Shown here: positions 1-9,793 of the stretch, in pieces
Layout: each line of letters opens with the position of its first letter
Position numbering within the stretch: the first letter of the stretch is position 1
Assembly: GCA_027063225.1 (NCBI GenBank)
Contig: JAMOSG010000036.1
Span: 35,990-99,989 of the forward strand
DNA from: Helicobacteraceae bacterium
Lineage (GTDB): Bacteria > Campylobacterota > Campylobacteria > Campylobacterales > Sulfurimonadaceae
Direction of reading: 5' to 3'
Length of the DNA: 64,000 nt
Translations under genes and position numbers: made by a program
The notes under the pieces: generated by a model
The model's input: the letters and a program-made list of their open reading frames with translations, nothing else
Told to the model about the DNA's origin: nothing
Database searches by the model: none

Positions 1-30
1 AGTCACAAAAATATTCAAACACTAAAGCTA

Positions 31-1712
<1,682 letters not shown>

Positions 1713-2840
1713 TTGTCAGATACTACACTCATTTTACTTGCTGCTGGTAGTTCTAGTAGGTTTGATTACAACGTAAAAAAGCAATGGTTACGTATTGGAG
1801 ATACTCCACTGTGGCAATTTGTAGCACAACGTTTCGCACAAAGTGGGCTTTTTAGTAACATTATTGTTACAGCTTCTGCAACAGATATAGAGTTTATGAA
1901 ACAATACAGCTCCTCTTTTACTTTTGTTGAGGGTGGAGCTTCAAGGCAACTCTCACTTAAAAATGCTTTAGAATTTGTAAAGAGTGAATATGTGCTTGTT
2001 AGTGATATTGCTCGTGCTTGTATCTCTCGACAATTTTTAGAAACTATTCTTTTGCATAAAACTCAAGCAAAAAGTGTTGTGCCTTACCTTAAGGTTACTG
2101 ACACTATTGTGTACCAAAACCAAACTATCAATAGAGATGAAGTAAAGCGTATTCAAACTCCTCAACTCTCACACACTCAAACACTTAAAGAGGCACTCCA
2201 AACTCAACAAGAGTTTACAGATGAAAGTAGTGCCATAGCAGCACTTGGGTATGAGCGTTATTTTATTTTAGGTGAAGAGGATGCTCATAAAATCACTTAT
2301 GTAAGTGATCTTAACAAAGTTCCATGTTTAGCCAAACCATCAAATAACACTTTAAGTGGAAACGGTTTTGATGTACACCCATTTGAACAAAATAAAGCTA
2401 TGTATTTAGGTGGTGTGCATATAGAGAATGTAGAATATGGTTTTGCAGCACATAGCGATGGCGATGTAGCCATTCATGCACTTATAGATGCACTTTTAGG
2501 TGCCGCTGGAATGGGTGATATTGGTATGCTATTTCCTGATAATGACAACACTTACAAAAATATAGACTCTAAAAAACTCCTCAGTGAAGTTGTTACAAAA
2601 CTTCACAACTATGGGTTTGAAATTATTAATGTAGATATTACCATAGCAGCTCAAAAACCTCGCCTTGCAAAGTATAAAATGGCAATGAGAACAACTCTTG
2701 CTACTATTTTAGGTATAAACCAAGCACTTTGTAATGTTAAAGCAACGACAACTGAAAAACTGGGTTTTGTTGGTAGAGGTGAAGGTGTAAGTGTATGGGC
2801 AAATGCAAGTTTAAAATATTTTGATTGGACGAAGGTATAA
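1713..2840 (+). CDS. ispDF: Bifunctional IspD/IspF isoprenoid enzyme
   Basis: This is a fusion of MEP cytidylyltransferase (IspD, roughly residues 1-210) and MEcPP synthase (IspF, roughly 217-375), two steps of the non-mevalonate isoprenoid pathway. The IspD half begins with the nucleotide-binding LLAAGSSSRF motif. The IspF half has the metal-binding GFDVHPF and HSDGDV motifs, followed by the ALLGAAGMGDIG and TTEKLGF segments. The fusion is typical of Campylobacterota and some alphaproteobacteria. The start is a TTG, chosen because it directly precedes the IspD beta strand and has an AAAGGGA site. The next gene starts 3 nt after the stop, so they form one operon. Confidence 0.96.
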   Translation: MSDTTLILLAAGSSSRFDYNVKKQWLRIGDTPLWQFVAQRFAQSGLFSNIIVTASATDIEFMKQYSSSFTFVEGGASRQLSLKNALEFVKSEYVLVSDIARACISRQFLETILLHKTQAKSVVPYLKVTDTIVYQNQTINRDEVKRIQTPQLSHTQTLKEALQTQQEFTDESSAIAALGYERYFILGEEDAHKITYVSDLNKVPCLAKPSNNTLSGNGFDVHPFEQNKAMYLGGVHIENVEYGFAAHSDGDVAIHALIDALLGAAGMGDIGMLFPDNDNTYKNIDSKKLLSEVVTKLHNYGFEIINVDITIAAQKPRLAKYKMAMRTTLATILGINQALCNVKATTTEKLGFVGRGEGVSVWANASLKYFDWTKV

Positions 2841-2843
2841 AGA

Positions 2844-3731
2844 TTGAAGATATTAATTATAGAAAATGAGATATATTTAGCGCAAAGTATCGCTACAAAG
2901 CTCTCTGAAAAGGGGCATATTTGTGAAATGTGTACCTCAACAAAAGATGCTATTAAAGGTAGCCAATACGATGTAGTACTCCTTTCTACAAATATTAATG
3001 GTCAAGATTTCAATCCTGTTATAGAAACTTTTAAAAAATCGATTGTTATTTTAATGGTTTCATACATTAGTAACGACACAGTTTCTAAACCCCTTGCAGC
3101 TGGTGCAAAAGACTATATCTTAAAACCTTTTATGATAGAAGAGCTTATTAGAAAGATTGATCATTACCAAGATTATGAGCGTCTTAAAAAGAGAAATGTA
3201 GCTTATGAAAAGTACCTTAACTACTCTTTTGAATCTCTCTCTAAAGAGTATGACCATAACAATATTGAGTTACCTCTTTTTATCGCATCATCGTTTGGTA
3301 AATATGCTGATGCGTTTGCATTTGAACATGCTCAAGCTAAAAATGCACCTTTTTATTTTGTGTCGCTAAGTGAACCAAAAGCACTTCAAGAGATAGAGTC
3401 TATTCCCCACAATGCTATCATTTATGTAACAGACTTTCAAGTACTTAAAAAAGGTGAGCGTCAAACATTTTTAGATCTTATAAAAGAGAAAAACGTTATT
3501 GTCGCAAGTAGTGAAAAAATAGAAGATATCCCTTACAATGTTCTTGAAATTAAAAATGAAAATACACTTTTTGATAGAAGCGACATCCTCCCAATTGAGG
3601 ATTATATTAAATTTATCGTGTTAAACTTTCAAGATAAATACCCAGATACTGAACTTTCTAAAAAACTAGGAATTTCACGTAAAAGCCTTTGGGAAAAAAG
3701 AAAAAAATATGACATCACAAAGAAAAAATAA
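2844..3731 (+). CDS. HP1021-type orphan atypical response regulator
   Basis: The 295-residue protein has an N-terminal receiver-like domain (about 1-115) and a C-terminal helix-turn-helix (about 268-292, containing LSKKLGISRKSLWEKRKKY, Fis-like). The receiver is degenerate. The acidic pocket reads I-E-N-E instead of paired Asp, and the phosphoacceptor position after VVLL is Ser48. The lysine of the KPF motif is retained. Size, degenerate receiver and position between ispDF and the sat-like gene match Campylobacter jejuni Cj1608 and Helicobacter HP1021. Those are phosphorylation-independent regulators of replication initiation and redox responses. Role here is inferred from synteny. The start is TTG; the gene overlaps the next by 23 nt. 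Confidence 0.85.
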   Translation: MKILIIENEIYLAQSIATKLSEKGHICEMCTSTKDAIKGSQYDVVLLSTNINGQDFNPVIETFKKSIVILMVSYISNDTVSKPLAAGAKDYILKPFMIEELIRKIDHYQDYERLKKRNVAYEKYLNYSFESLSKEYDHNNIELPLFIASSFGKYADAFAFEHAQAKNAPFYFVSLSEPKALQEIESIPHNAIIYVTDFQVLKKGERQTFLDLIKEKNVIVASSEKIEDIPYNVLEIKNENTLFDRSDILPIEDYIKFIVLNFQDKYPDTELSKKLGISRKSLWEKRKKYDITKKK

Positions 3732-4899
3732 AACAATCTTTATAGACCGCGAAGCTGCCTCTGCACTAGAGCTTGTAAAAGACAAACTTCTCTACCCTCT
3801 TACTGGTTTAATGAACCAAAAAGAGAGTGAAGAGGTTTTACAAACTGGACTTATAAACAACAGAACTTTTCCTTTCCCTTTCATCCTTGCTCCCGCTGGA
3901 AAAAAAAATGAAACTATTTTACAAACACTCACTCAAGGTGAAGAGATAACTCTTATTTGTGAAAATGAGGAGTTTGCAACACTTATTGTAGATGAAGTAT
4001 TTAAAATAGACACAAAAGCAAGAGTAAAACACCTCTATGGAACAGATGACTTAGCACACCCTGGAGTAGAAGCAACGCTAAAACGTTTAGGCTCTTATGC
4101 AGTAAGTGGCGAGTACACTATTGTAAACAAACAGCCAAACCAAAATGTAAAACTTATTCAAGATGCTAAAAACATCATTAATGCAAAACATACAACTGCA
4201 ATTTTTATGGCAGCAAATCCACTCCACCGTGGGCATGAAAGGCTTATTCGCCAAACACTCGATAGAACAGATTTACTTGTTATATTTTTACTCAAACCAT
4301 ATGAAAACAAAAACTTAAGTTACGATTTACGTAAAGAGGCTTTGGAGTTTTTTATCCAAAACTATTTACCAAAGAATCGTGTTATTATTGTTCCTCTTGA
4401 AAACAGCTATATTTTTGCAGGATTTAATGAGATTATAATAGATGCAATTGTTGCAAAAAACCATGGGTGTGATCGCTTAACAATTGGGCAAAACCATGCA
4501 GGGCTTGGAATGTTTTACGATTGCAATTCCAACAAATCTATAATTGATCGTGTAACAAATGTAGATATCGAAATAGAAATAGCTAGTGAATATGTCTATT
4601 GTGATAAATGTACAACACTTGTAAGTAAAGATACCTGTCCACATGGGCAACACCACCATATGTCTTACCATTCAGATTCTATTTTAGAGCTTTTAGAGAT
4701 GGGAATAGTTCCACCTGCTGTGCTTATGCGTAGAGAGATTTCAGCGCATATTTTGGCAAAACTCTTTCCAAATAGATTTAAAAACTTAGAAAAACTCTAC
4801 TACGACCTCTTCCCAACAGAGGGACTTTTAAAAGAGCATACATCAAAAGATTTTTATCTTAAACTTATGCAACTTTACCAAACTACTTCACTTACGTAA
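3709..4899 (+). CDS. ATP-sulfurylase-like nucleotidyltransferase with degenerate sulfate site
   Basis: The 396-residue protein resembles bacterial ATP sulfurylase (Sat): an N-terminal PUA-like part, then the nucleotidyltransferase fold. It keeps the nucleotide-binding HxxH (HRGH, residues 173-176) inside N-P-L-H-R-G-H. The family QxRNP motif, whose Gln and Arg bind sulfate, is M-A-A-N-P (167-171). The GRDHAG motif is GQNHAG (260-265). Cysteines at about 298, 301 and 310, followed by a His-rich stretch, suggest a zinc site. C. jejuni Cj1609 holds the same position. I infer a nucleotidyl transfer reaction on a substrate other than sulfate; the true substrate is unknown. The start overlaps the regulator gene. 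Confidence 0.8.
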   Translation: MTSQRKNKTIFIDREAASALELVKDKLLYPLTGLMNQKESEEVLQTGLINNRTFPFPFILAPAGKKNETILQTLTQGEEITLICENEEFATLIVDEVFKIDTKARVKHLYGTDDLAHPGVEATLKRLGSYAVSGEYTIVNKQPNQNVKLIQDAKNIINAKHTTAIFMAANPLHRGHERLIRQTLDRTDLLVIFLLKPYENKNLSYDLRKEALEFFIQNYLPKNRVIIVPLENSYIFAGFNEIIIDAIVAKNHGCDRLTIGQNHAGLGMFYDCNSNKSIIDRVTNVDIEIEIASEYVYCDKCTTLVSKDTCPHGQHHHMSYHSDSILELLEMGIVPPAVLMRREISAHILAKLFPNRFKNLEKLYYDLFPTEGLLKEHTSKDFYLKLMQLYQTTSLT

Positions 4900-4912
4900 A
4901 AAAGGAAACAGA

Positions 4913-5416
4913 TTGAGAAAATTTTTTTTAACATTAGGTTTTAGCGGACTTAGCCCTATTGCTCCAGGAACTGTTGGTTCTTTAGTTTCACTTATTTTAG
5001 GTGTTTTTGTACTTATCTACTTTGATGCTTATACACTTTTTTTAGCAGCAGCACTTATTAGTGTTGTAGCAGTAAAAGAGATAAACAAATATGAAACAAT
5101 CACAAAAACACATGATGATAAAAGCATTGTTATAGATGAACTTGCAGGTATGTGGTTTGCACTAAGTGTTGCTCCAGCTATGGGTGTTGCACCAGATGAA
5201 ATTTTAAACCTTAGCAATGGCTTTTTAATTCAAGTTATTTTAGCTTTTGCATTTTTTAGATACTTTGACATCACAAAACCTTCTATTATTGGAAGAATAG
5301 ATAAACAAACAGAGGGTGGTGTTGGTGTAATGGGTGATGATATTATCGCAGGTTTTGCAGCGGGTATTGCTACAGCTCTTACTTGGCAAGGGATCCTTGC
5401 GTTAAATATTTTTTAG
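4913..5416 (+). CDS. pgpA: Phosphatidylglycerophosphatase A
   Basis: PgpA dephosphorylates phosphatidylglycerophosphate to phosphatidylglycerol at the inner membrane. The 167-residue protein has the N-terminal LSPIAPGTVGS motif, the acidic VIDELAGMW segment and the later DITKPSIIGRID and VMGDDIIAG motifs of the family, with about four hydrophobic segments. It starts at TTG 4913, preceded by AAAGGAAA. It lies 13 nt after the sat-like gene in the same operon, an order shared with Campylobacter. Confidence 0.95.
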   Translation: MRKFFLTLGFSGLSPIAPGTVGSLVSLILGVFVLIYFDAYTLFLAAALISVVAVKEINKYETITKTHDDKSIVIDELAGMWFALSVAPAMGVAPDEILNLSNGFLIQVILAFAFFRYFDITKPSIIGRIDKQTEGGVGVMGDDIIAGFAAGIATALTWQGILALNIF

Positions 5417-5424
5417 GCTAAAAA

Positions 5425-6072
5425 ATGACTTGGCAAGAGATTATCGAGGAGCAAAAAGAACAAGAGTATTTTAAAAAGCTCAAAGCGTTTATAGATGAAC
5501 GCTATGAGCAAACAACAGTTTACCCACCTAAAAATAAAATCTTTAATGCTTTTGCACTTTGCAAATATGAAAACTTAAAAGTGGTTATTTTAGGGCAAGA
5601 CCCCTACCACCAACCAAACCAAGCACAAGGTTTAGCATTTTCTACCCCTAAAGAGATTAAAAACCCACCAAGTATGGTAAATATTTTTAAAGAGATAGAA
5701 TCAGACTTAGGGCATCCCTCTAGTTGTTTAGATGGTGACTTAACGCCATGGGCAAAACAGGGAATTTTACTTATAAATGCAGTTTTAACAGTAGAAGACT
5801 CTAAACCACAATCTCACCAAAACAAAGGGTGGGAGATTTTTACAGATAATATTATTCAGCATATTTCACAACATAAAGAGGGAATTGTTTTTTTACTGTG
5901 GGGCTCTTCTGCTATTAAAAAAGCAAAACTTATCGATGCTACAAAACACCATATTTTAACAGCACCCCACCCTAGTCCACTCTCTGCATATCGTGGTTTT
6001 TTTGGGTGTAAACACTTCTCTATGACAAACCAAATCTTACAACAACAAAAAAAAGAGCCAATTATTTGGTAA
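5425..6072 (+). CDS. ung: Uracil-DNA glycosylase, family 1
   Basis: This enzyme removes uracil from DNA in base-excision repair. At 215 residues it is the usual length. It shows the catalytic GQDPYH motif, with the water-activating Asp, and the C-terminal HPSPLSAYRGFFG loop that intercalates in DNA. It starts 8 nt after pgpA and probably closes the ispDF operon, since a strong promoter for cbpA follows. Confidence 0.97.
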   Translation: MTWQEIIEEQKEQEYFKKLKAFIDERYEQTTVYPPKNKIFNAFALCKYENLKVVILGQDPYHQPNQAQGLAFSTPKEIKNPPSMVNIFKEIESDLGHPSSCLDGDLTPWAKQGILLINAVLTVEDSKPQSHQNKGWEIFTDNIIQHISQHKEGIVFLLWGSSAIKKAKLIDATKHHILTAPHPSPLSAYRGFFGCKHFSMTNQILQQQKKEPIIW

Positions 6073-6081
6073 TTCACAAAG

Positions 6082-6116
6082 GTTGATTGACATAGACTCA
6101 ACTCTTATGATATAAT
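6082..6116 (+). promoter_or_regulatory. cbpA-hspR promoter with HAIR-like HspR operator
   Basis: A near-consensus sigma-70 promoter is visible: TTGACA (6087-6092), an 18-nt spacer and TATAAT (6111-6116). Overlapping the -35 box is the inverted repeat GTTGATT-N7-ACTCAAC (6082-6102). This has the arm length and N7 spacing of the HAIR element CTTGAGT-N7-ACTCAAG bound by HspR, and 6 of 7 arm positions pair. HspR is encoded in the operon, so autorepression by blocking the -35 region is the natural reading. Confidence 0.75.
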
Positions 6117-6150
6117 TGCACTTAGAAAATTAATCGTAGGAGGAAGAGAT

Positions 6151-7041
6151 ATGGCTAAATCATTATATGAAACACTCAAAGTCTCTGAAAATGCAACAGA
6201 ATCAGAAATTAAAAAAGCTTACAGAAAACTCGCTCGTCAATACCATCCAGATGTTTGTAAAGAACCATCTTGTGAAGAAAAATTTAAAGAAATTAATGCA
6301 GCTTATGAAGTTTTAAGCGACCCGCAAAAAAAAGCACAATATGACCAAGTTGGTGATGGAATGTTTGGTGGTCAAAACTTCCATGACTTTTCACGTGCAC
6401 AAGGTGGCAATGTAGACTTAGATGAAATTTTACGTCAAATGTTCTCAGGTGGTGGCTTTGGTGGCAGCGCTGGAGGCTTTGGCGGTTTTGGAGGCGGTGG
6501 CTTTGGCGGAGGTGGTTTCCACCAAGAGTACCAAGAGCCAAATTTAGATATTGAAACAAGTGTTACAATCCCATTTAGTGTAGCAATTTTAGGGGGAACT
6601 CACTCTGTTTCAGTTAATGGTGAACGTTTCGATATTAAAATCCCAGCTGGTGTAAAAACTGGTGAAAAAATGCGTGTAAAAGGGAAAGGTCATGCACAAA
6701 ATGGACGTGCTGGAGATCTATTTTTAAAAATTAATGTAGCAGATAATCCAGAATATACACGTGATGGTGATGACTTAACAAAAACATTTGATGTACCACT
6801 TTATGCGGCACTCTTTGGTGGCAAAATTGCTATTCAAACACTAGAAAAAGAGATAAAACTCAAAGTTCCTCAAAATACTAAAAATGGACAAAGTTTCCGT
6901 GTTAAAGGTATGGGTGCAACAAATAGAAAAACAAAACAAAGAGGTGATCTTTACTTAAAAGCAAATATTGTCCTTCCAAAAGTGGAAGAGTTAGATAGCG
7001 ATTTAGTAGAGATGATGAAAGAGAAACTTCCAAAGGAGTAG
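6151..7041 (+). CDS. cbpA: CbpA-type DnaJ co-chaperone
   Basis: This is an Hsp40 co-chaperone that stimulates DnaK. The N-terminal J domain (about 1-68) carries the HPD tripeptide at residues 32-34. A Gly/Phe-rich linker follows (about 85-125), then the two beta-barrel substrate-binding domains. The cysteine zinc-finger domain of true DnaJ is absent, so it is CbpA-like at 296 residues. Two unusual cysteines (about 36 and 41) sit in the J domain just after HPD. Start ATG has a strong TAGGAGGAAGAG site. hspR follows 3 nt later, the order seen in Helicobacter and Campylobacter, so expression is probably heat-inducible. Confidence 0.95.
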   Translation: MAKSLYETLKVSENATESEIKKAYRKLARQYHPDVCKEPSCEEKFKEINAAYEVLSDPQKKAQYDQVGDGMFGGQNFHDFSRAQGGNVDLDEILRQMFSGGGFGGSAGGFGGFGGGGFGGGGFHQEYQEPNLDIETSVTIPFSVAILGGTHSVSVNGERFDIKIPAGVKTGEKMRVKGKGHAQNGRAGDLFLKINVADNPEYTRDGDDLTKTFDVPLYAALFGGKIAIQTLEKEIKLKVPQNTKNGQSFRVKGMGATNRKTKQRGDLYLKANIVLPKVEELDSDLVEMMKEKLPKE

Positions 7042-7044
7042 AAA

Positions 7045-7428
7045 ATGATTCACCAATATGATGAACCTGTTTATCTCATTAGTATTGTTGCAAAAATTTT
7101 AGATATCCACCCTCAGACACTTCGCCAATATGAGAGGGAAAACCTTATTCGTCCTTCACGCTCCAATGGGCGTGTAAGACTCTACTCACAACACGATATT
7201 GATCGTATTAAGCTTATTTTACGCCTTACTCGTGAACTTGGTGTAAATCTAGCTGGAGTTGATGTCATTTTACGTTTAAAAGAAAATATTGACCAACTAG
7301 AAAATGAAGTAGCTTCACTAAGACATGAGTTAGCACAAGCAAATAACAACCGCTCAGTTTCACCAGATAAAGCGCTTGTTACTAAAAAATCACTCTATGA
7401 GATGGTGATTTTTGAAGAGAAAAAGTAG
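7045..7428 (+). CDS. hspR: HspR heat-shock repressor, MerR family
   Basis: The 127-residue protein has an N-terminal winged helix-turn-helix of the MerR type. Its HPQTLRQYERENLI segment and SNGRVRLYSQHDIDRI wing are hallmarks of HspR. The C-terminal half is a heptad-like coiled coil for dimerisation (about 85-105). HspR represses chaperone operons through HAIR elements, usually with DnaK as co-repressor. One such element overlaps the promoter of this operon, which suggests autoregulation. Spacing of 3 nt from cbpA implies one transcript. Confidence 0.95.
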   Translation: MIHQYDEPVYLISIVAKILDIHPQTLRQYERENLIRPSRSNGRVRLYSQHDIDRIKLILRLTRELGVNLAGVDVILRLKENIDQLENEVASLRHELAQANNNRSVSPDKALVTKKSLYEMVIFEEKK

Positions 7429-7433
7429 TAGTT

Positions 7434-8729
7434 ATGTTAAAGAGTACCACACTCTTTGTAGGGGCGTTACTTTTAGTTGGTTGTAATGCCTCTTCAACAC
7501 AACCGCACGAGGAGGAGATAACAACACAACCTCCAACCTATGAAGAAACTTCTCTTGAAGACTCTACTGCTATTACAACCTTAAATAACTTAAGAGAAAG
7601 TATAGGGCTAAATAAACTCACACAAAACCAACTTCTTGATAACTCTGCACTCAATCATGCTACATATTTAAATGACAACAATCTTAGTGGACATATAGAA
7701 GAGGAGAATAAAGAAAGTTTTACAGGTATAAACCCTGTAGATAGAACAACCTATGTTGGATATAAAAGCCAAAAAATTTTAGAAAATGTTTCTGTAGGTC
7801 AAGAAGATGAAACAGCTTCCATAGATGGACTAATGGGTGCTATTTATCATAGAATTGCTTTTTTAGCATTTGATATAGATGAGATTGGGTATGGAGATAA
7901 AAATAAACACTATGTTTACAATATGGGAAATTCAAAACTCAATACTTTATGTGATAAAGAGAGTTTTGATGGTGTTGGAGTCTATTACACTAATGTTTGT
8001 AGTGATAAAGATTTTAAAATAGAATATAATACTTATAACACTGCACTAAGTAGTGTTGCACTGGTAAATCCATCACTTATTGTTTATCCATATAATAATC
8101 AAACAAATGTAACTCCTGTTTTTTATGAAGAATCTCCAGATCCACTACCAAACCAAAGTGTAAGTGCCATTCCAATAAGTGTTGCTTTTAATAGTTACGA
8201 TTTTAATACCTCAAAACTTACAGTAGAAAACTTTGAACTACACAACCAAAAAGATGAATTACTTGAATTAGTTCTATTTGAAGATGGTGATTCAATATTA
8301 AAAGAAACAAATGATATTAACCATGAGTTTTCACCTTTTGATTTTGCAATTTTTCCAAAACAAAGATTAGACTACAACACAACATACAGTGCACAATTCA
8401 CATACACGTATGATAACAAGAGTTTTACAAAAAAATGGAGTTTTACTACAAAATCGCTTCCTAATCTTATAACTTACAATAATGAAACACTTCATCTTAA
8501 TCTTGCTACACCATACTATGTGTATCTTAAACCATTAAATGAAAATGATACTATTGCACATATTAGTGTGCGTTGCTCTTACCAAAGTGGTGGAGATGTA
8601 GATATAGATACTTCACTTCACGATCAAAATACAATAAAACTTGAAGTAAATGGAAGAGGTGTAGAGAGTTGTAGACTCTCTGTGTTAAAGAGTGATAACT
8701 CTACACAAGATATAGAGTTAGATTTTTAA
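7434..8729 (+). CDS. CAP/SCP-domain lipoprotein
   Basis: The 431-residue protein begins with a lipoprotein signal peptide ending in the lipobox LVGC (Cys about 17), so it is probably membrane-anchored facing the periplasm or surface. A CAP (SCP/PR1) domain covers about 47-170, with the N-terminal helix LNNLRESIGLNKL and the ALNHATYL and SGH segments. The C-terminal half (about 215-340) looks like a bacterial Ig-like (Big_5-type) domain followed by another beta-rich region. No protease active site was identified. It starts 5 nt after hspR and may be co-transcribed, although nothing else links it to heat shock. The function of such bacterial CAP proteins is largely unknown. Confidence 0.8.
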   Translation: MLKSTTLFVGALLLVGCNASSTQPHEEEITTQPPTYEETSLEDSTAITTLNNLRESIGLNKLTQNQLLDNSALNHATYLNDNNLSGHIEEENKESFTGINPVDRTTYVGYKSQKILENVSVGQEDETASIDGLMGAIYHRIAFLAFDIDEIGYGDKNKHYVYNMGNSKLNTLCDKESFDGVGVYYTNVCSDKDFKIEYNTYNTALSSVALVNPSLIVYPYNNQTNVTPVFYEESPDPLPNQSVSAIPISVAFNSYDFNTSKLTVENFELHNQKDELLELVLFEDGDSILKETNDINHEFSPFDFAIFPKQRLDYNTTYSAQFTYTYDNKSFTKKWSFTTKSLPNLITYNNETLHLNLATPYYVYLKPLNENDTIAHISVRCSYQSGGDVDIDTSLHDQNTIKLEVNGRGVESCRLSVLKSDNSTQDIELDF

Positions 8730-9793
8730 CCTAAAAAATTTTTTACTCTCACATAATCAAAACGGGTTGGCTTTTTAGCCTCCCCTGTTCCTAAAAGTGT
8801 TGCTATCCATCTTGTATTTTTATTGTTATAAAACATAATTTTAAGCATAATAGTTAGTGGAATAGATAAAAACATACCAACTATCCCTAAAAGCCATCCC
8901 CAAAAAATCAAAGATAAAAAGACAACCAAACTAGAAAGACCTAGCCCTTTACCCATAACTTTTGGCTCAATAATAGAGCCTATAACAATATTTACAACTA
9001 CATACACCACAACAACTGCTGCAGCACTTAGTGGACCTAACTGCACAAGTGTTAAAAGCACTACGGGAAATGCTGCTATGATTGAGCCAATATTTGGAAT
9101 AAAGTTAAATAAAAATGCAATCATTGCCCATAAGAATGGGTAATCTACACCAATAAACCAAAGAGCTATATAGATAATAAAACCAGTAAATGCAGAAATA
9201 ACTGCTTTTAAAACCATATAATTTTTAATTTGAGAAAGGATTTTATCTAAATGTTTCAAAGATGTTTTATCTCTAAAAATAGAAGATAATTTATAGGAAA
9301 AATTATTTGATTCTAAAAGCATAAAAATAACACTAAAAAAAACAACAAATCCATCACTAAAAATACCACCCATACTCTGCATAGCTTTAGTAGCAAAAGA
9401 CATTATCTCTTTAGAGTTAAAAACTCCAGCTATATCATCACGCGAAATAGCTATACCAAACTCCTCTAAAAAAGAAGCGATATCTGCATAATAGATAAGC
9501 AGCTTTGTTGTGTAAGTTTCTATATTTGCGTTAAAACTATAAAGAGATGTTCCAACAAGTTTAGCAACACCTAGACCTAAAGCTATAAAAGTAACAAGAA
9601 CAATCGTTAAAGAGATACTATCTGGAACATTATAACGAGAAAAAAAGTTGTAAAATGGATGTAAAATAATCGCTAAAAAGAGTGAAAGTAAAAAAGGTAC
9701 AATCACAACAAAAGCAGCTTTAACCCCTGCAATAACAATAATAATACTCGCAAAAACAATAAAGAAATATCCTATTTGATGTTGTTCTTTCAC
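8726..9793 (-). CDS. AI-2E family transporter (PerM-type)
   Basis: This 355-residue polytopic inner-membrane protein has about seven to eight hydrophobic helices. Its layout matches the AI-2E/UPF0118 family: two N-terminal helices, a soluble insertion (about 95-145), then the conserved segment FLFNFIPNIGSIIAAFP and a C-terminal helix bundle. Members have been assigned to autoinducer-2 export, sodium/proton exchange or other transport, so the substrate is not predictable. It overlaps the upstream DppC-type permease gene by 4 nt (coupled) and converges on the CAP lipoprotein gene with a 4-nt overlap. Confidence 0.9.
   Translation of the reverse strand: MKEQHQIGYFFIVFASIIIVIAGVKAAFVVIVPFLLSLFLAIILHPFYNFFSRYNVPDSISLTIVLVTFIALGLGVAKLVGTSLYSFNANIETYTTKLLIYYADIASFLEEFGIAISRDDIAGVFNSKEIMSFATKAMQSMGGIFSDGFVVFFSVIFMLLESNNFSYKLSSIFRDKTSLKHLDKILSQIKNYMVLKAVISAFTGFIIYIALWFIGVDYPFLWAMIAFLFNFIPNIGSIIAAFPVVLLTLVQLGPLSAAAVVVVYVVVNIVIGSIIEPKVMGKGLGLSSLVVFLSLIFWGWLLGIVGMFLSIPLTIMLKIMFYNNKNTRWIATLLGTGEAKKPTRFDYVRVKNFLG

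Noticed and set aside
3709-4899. Functional ATP sulfurylase for sulfate assimilation
   Set aside because: The sulfate-binding Gln and Arg of QxRN are replaced, so a plain sat call is not supported.
6293-6559. 88-residue minus-strand ORF rich in His/Leu/Gln
   Set aside because: It is the antisense of the Gly-rich region of cbpA and shows no start signal.
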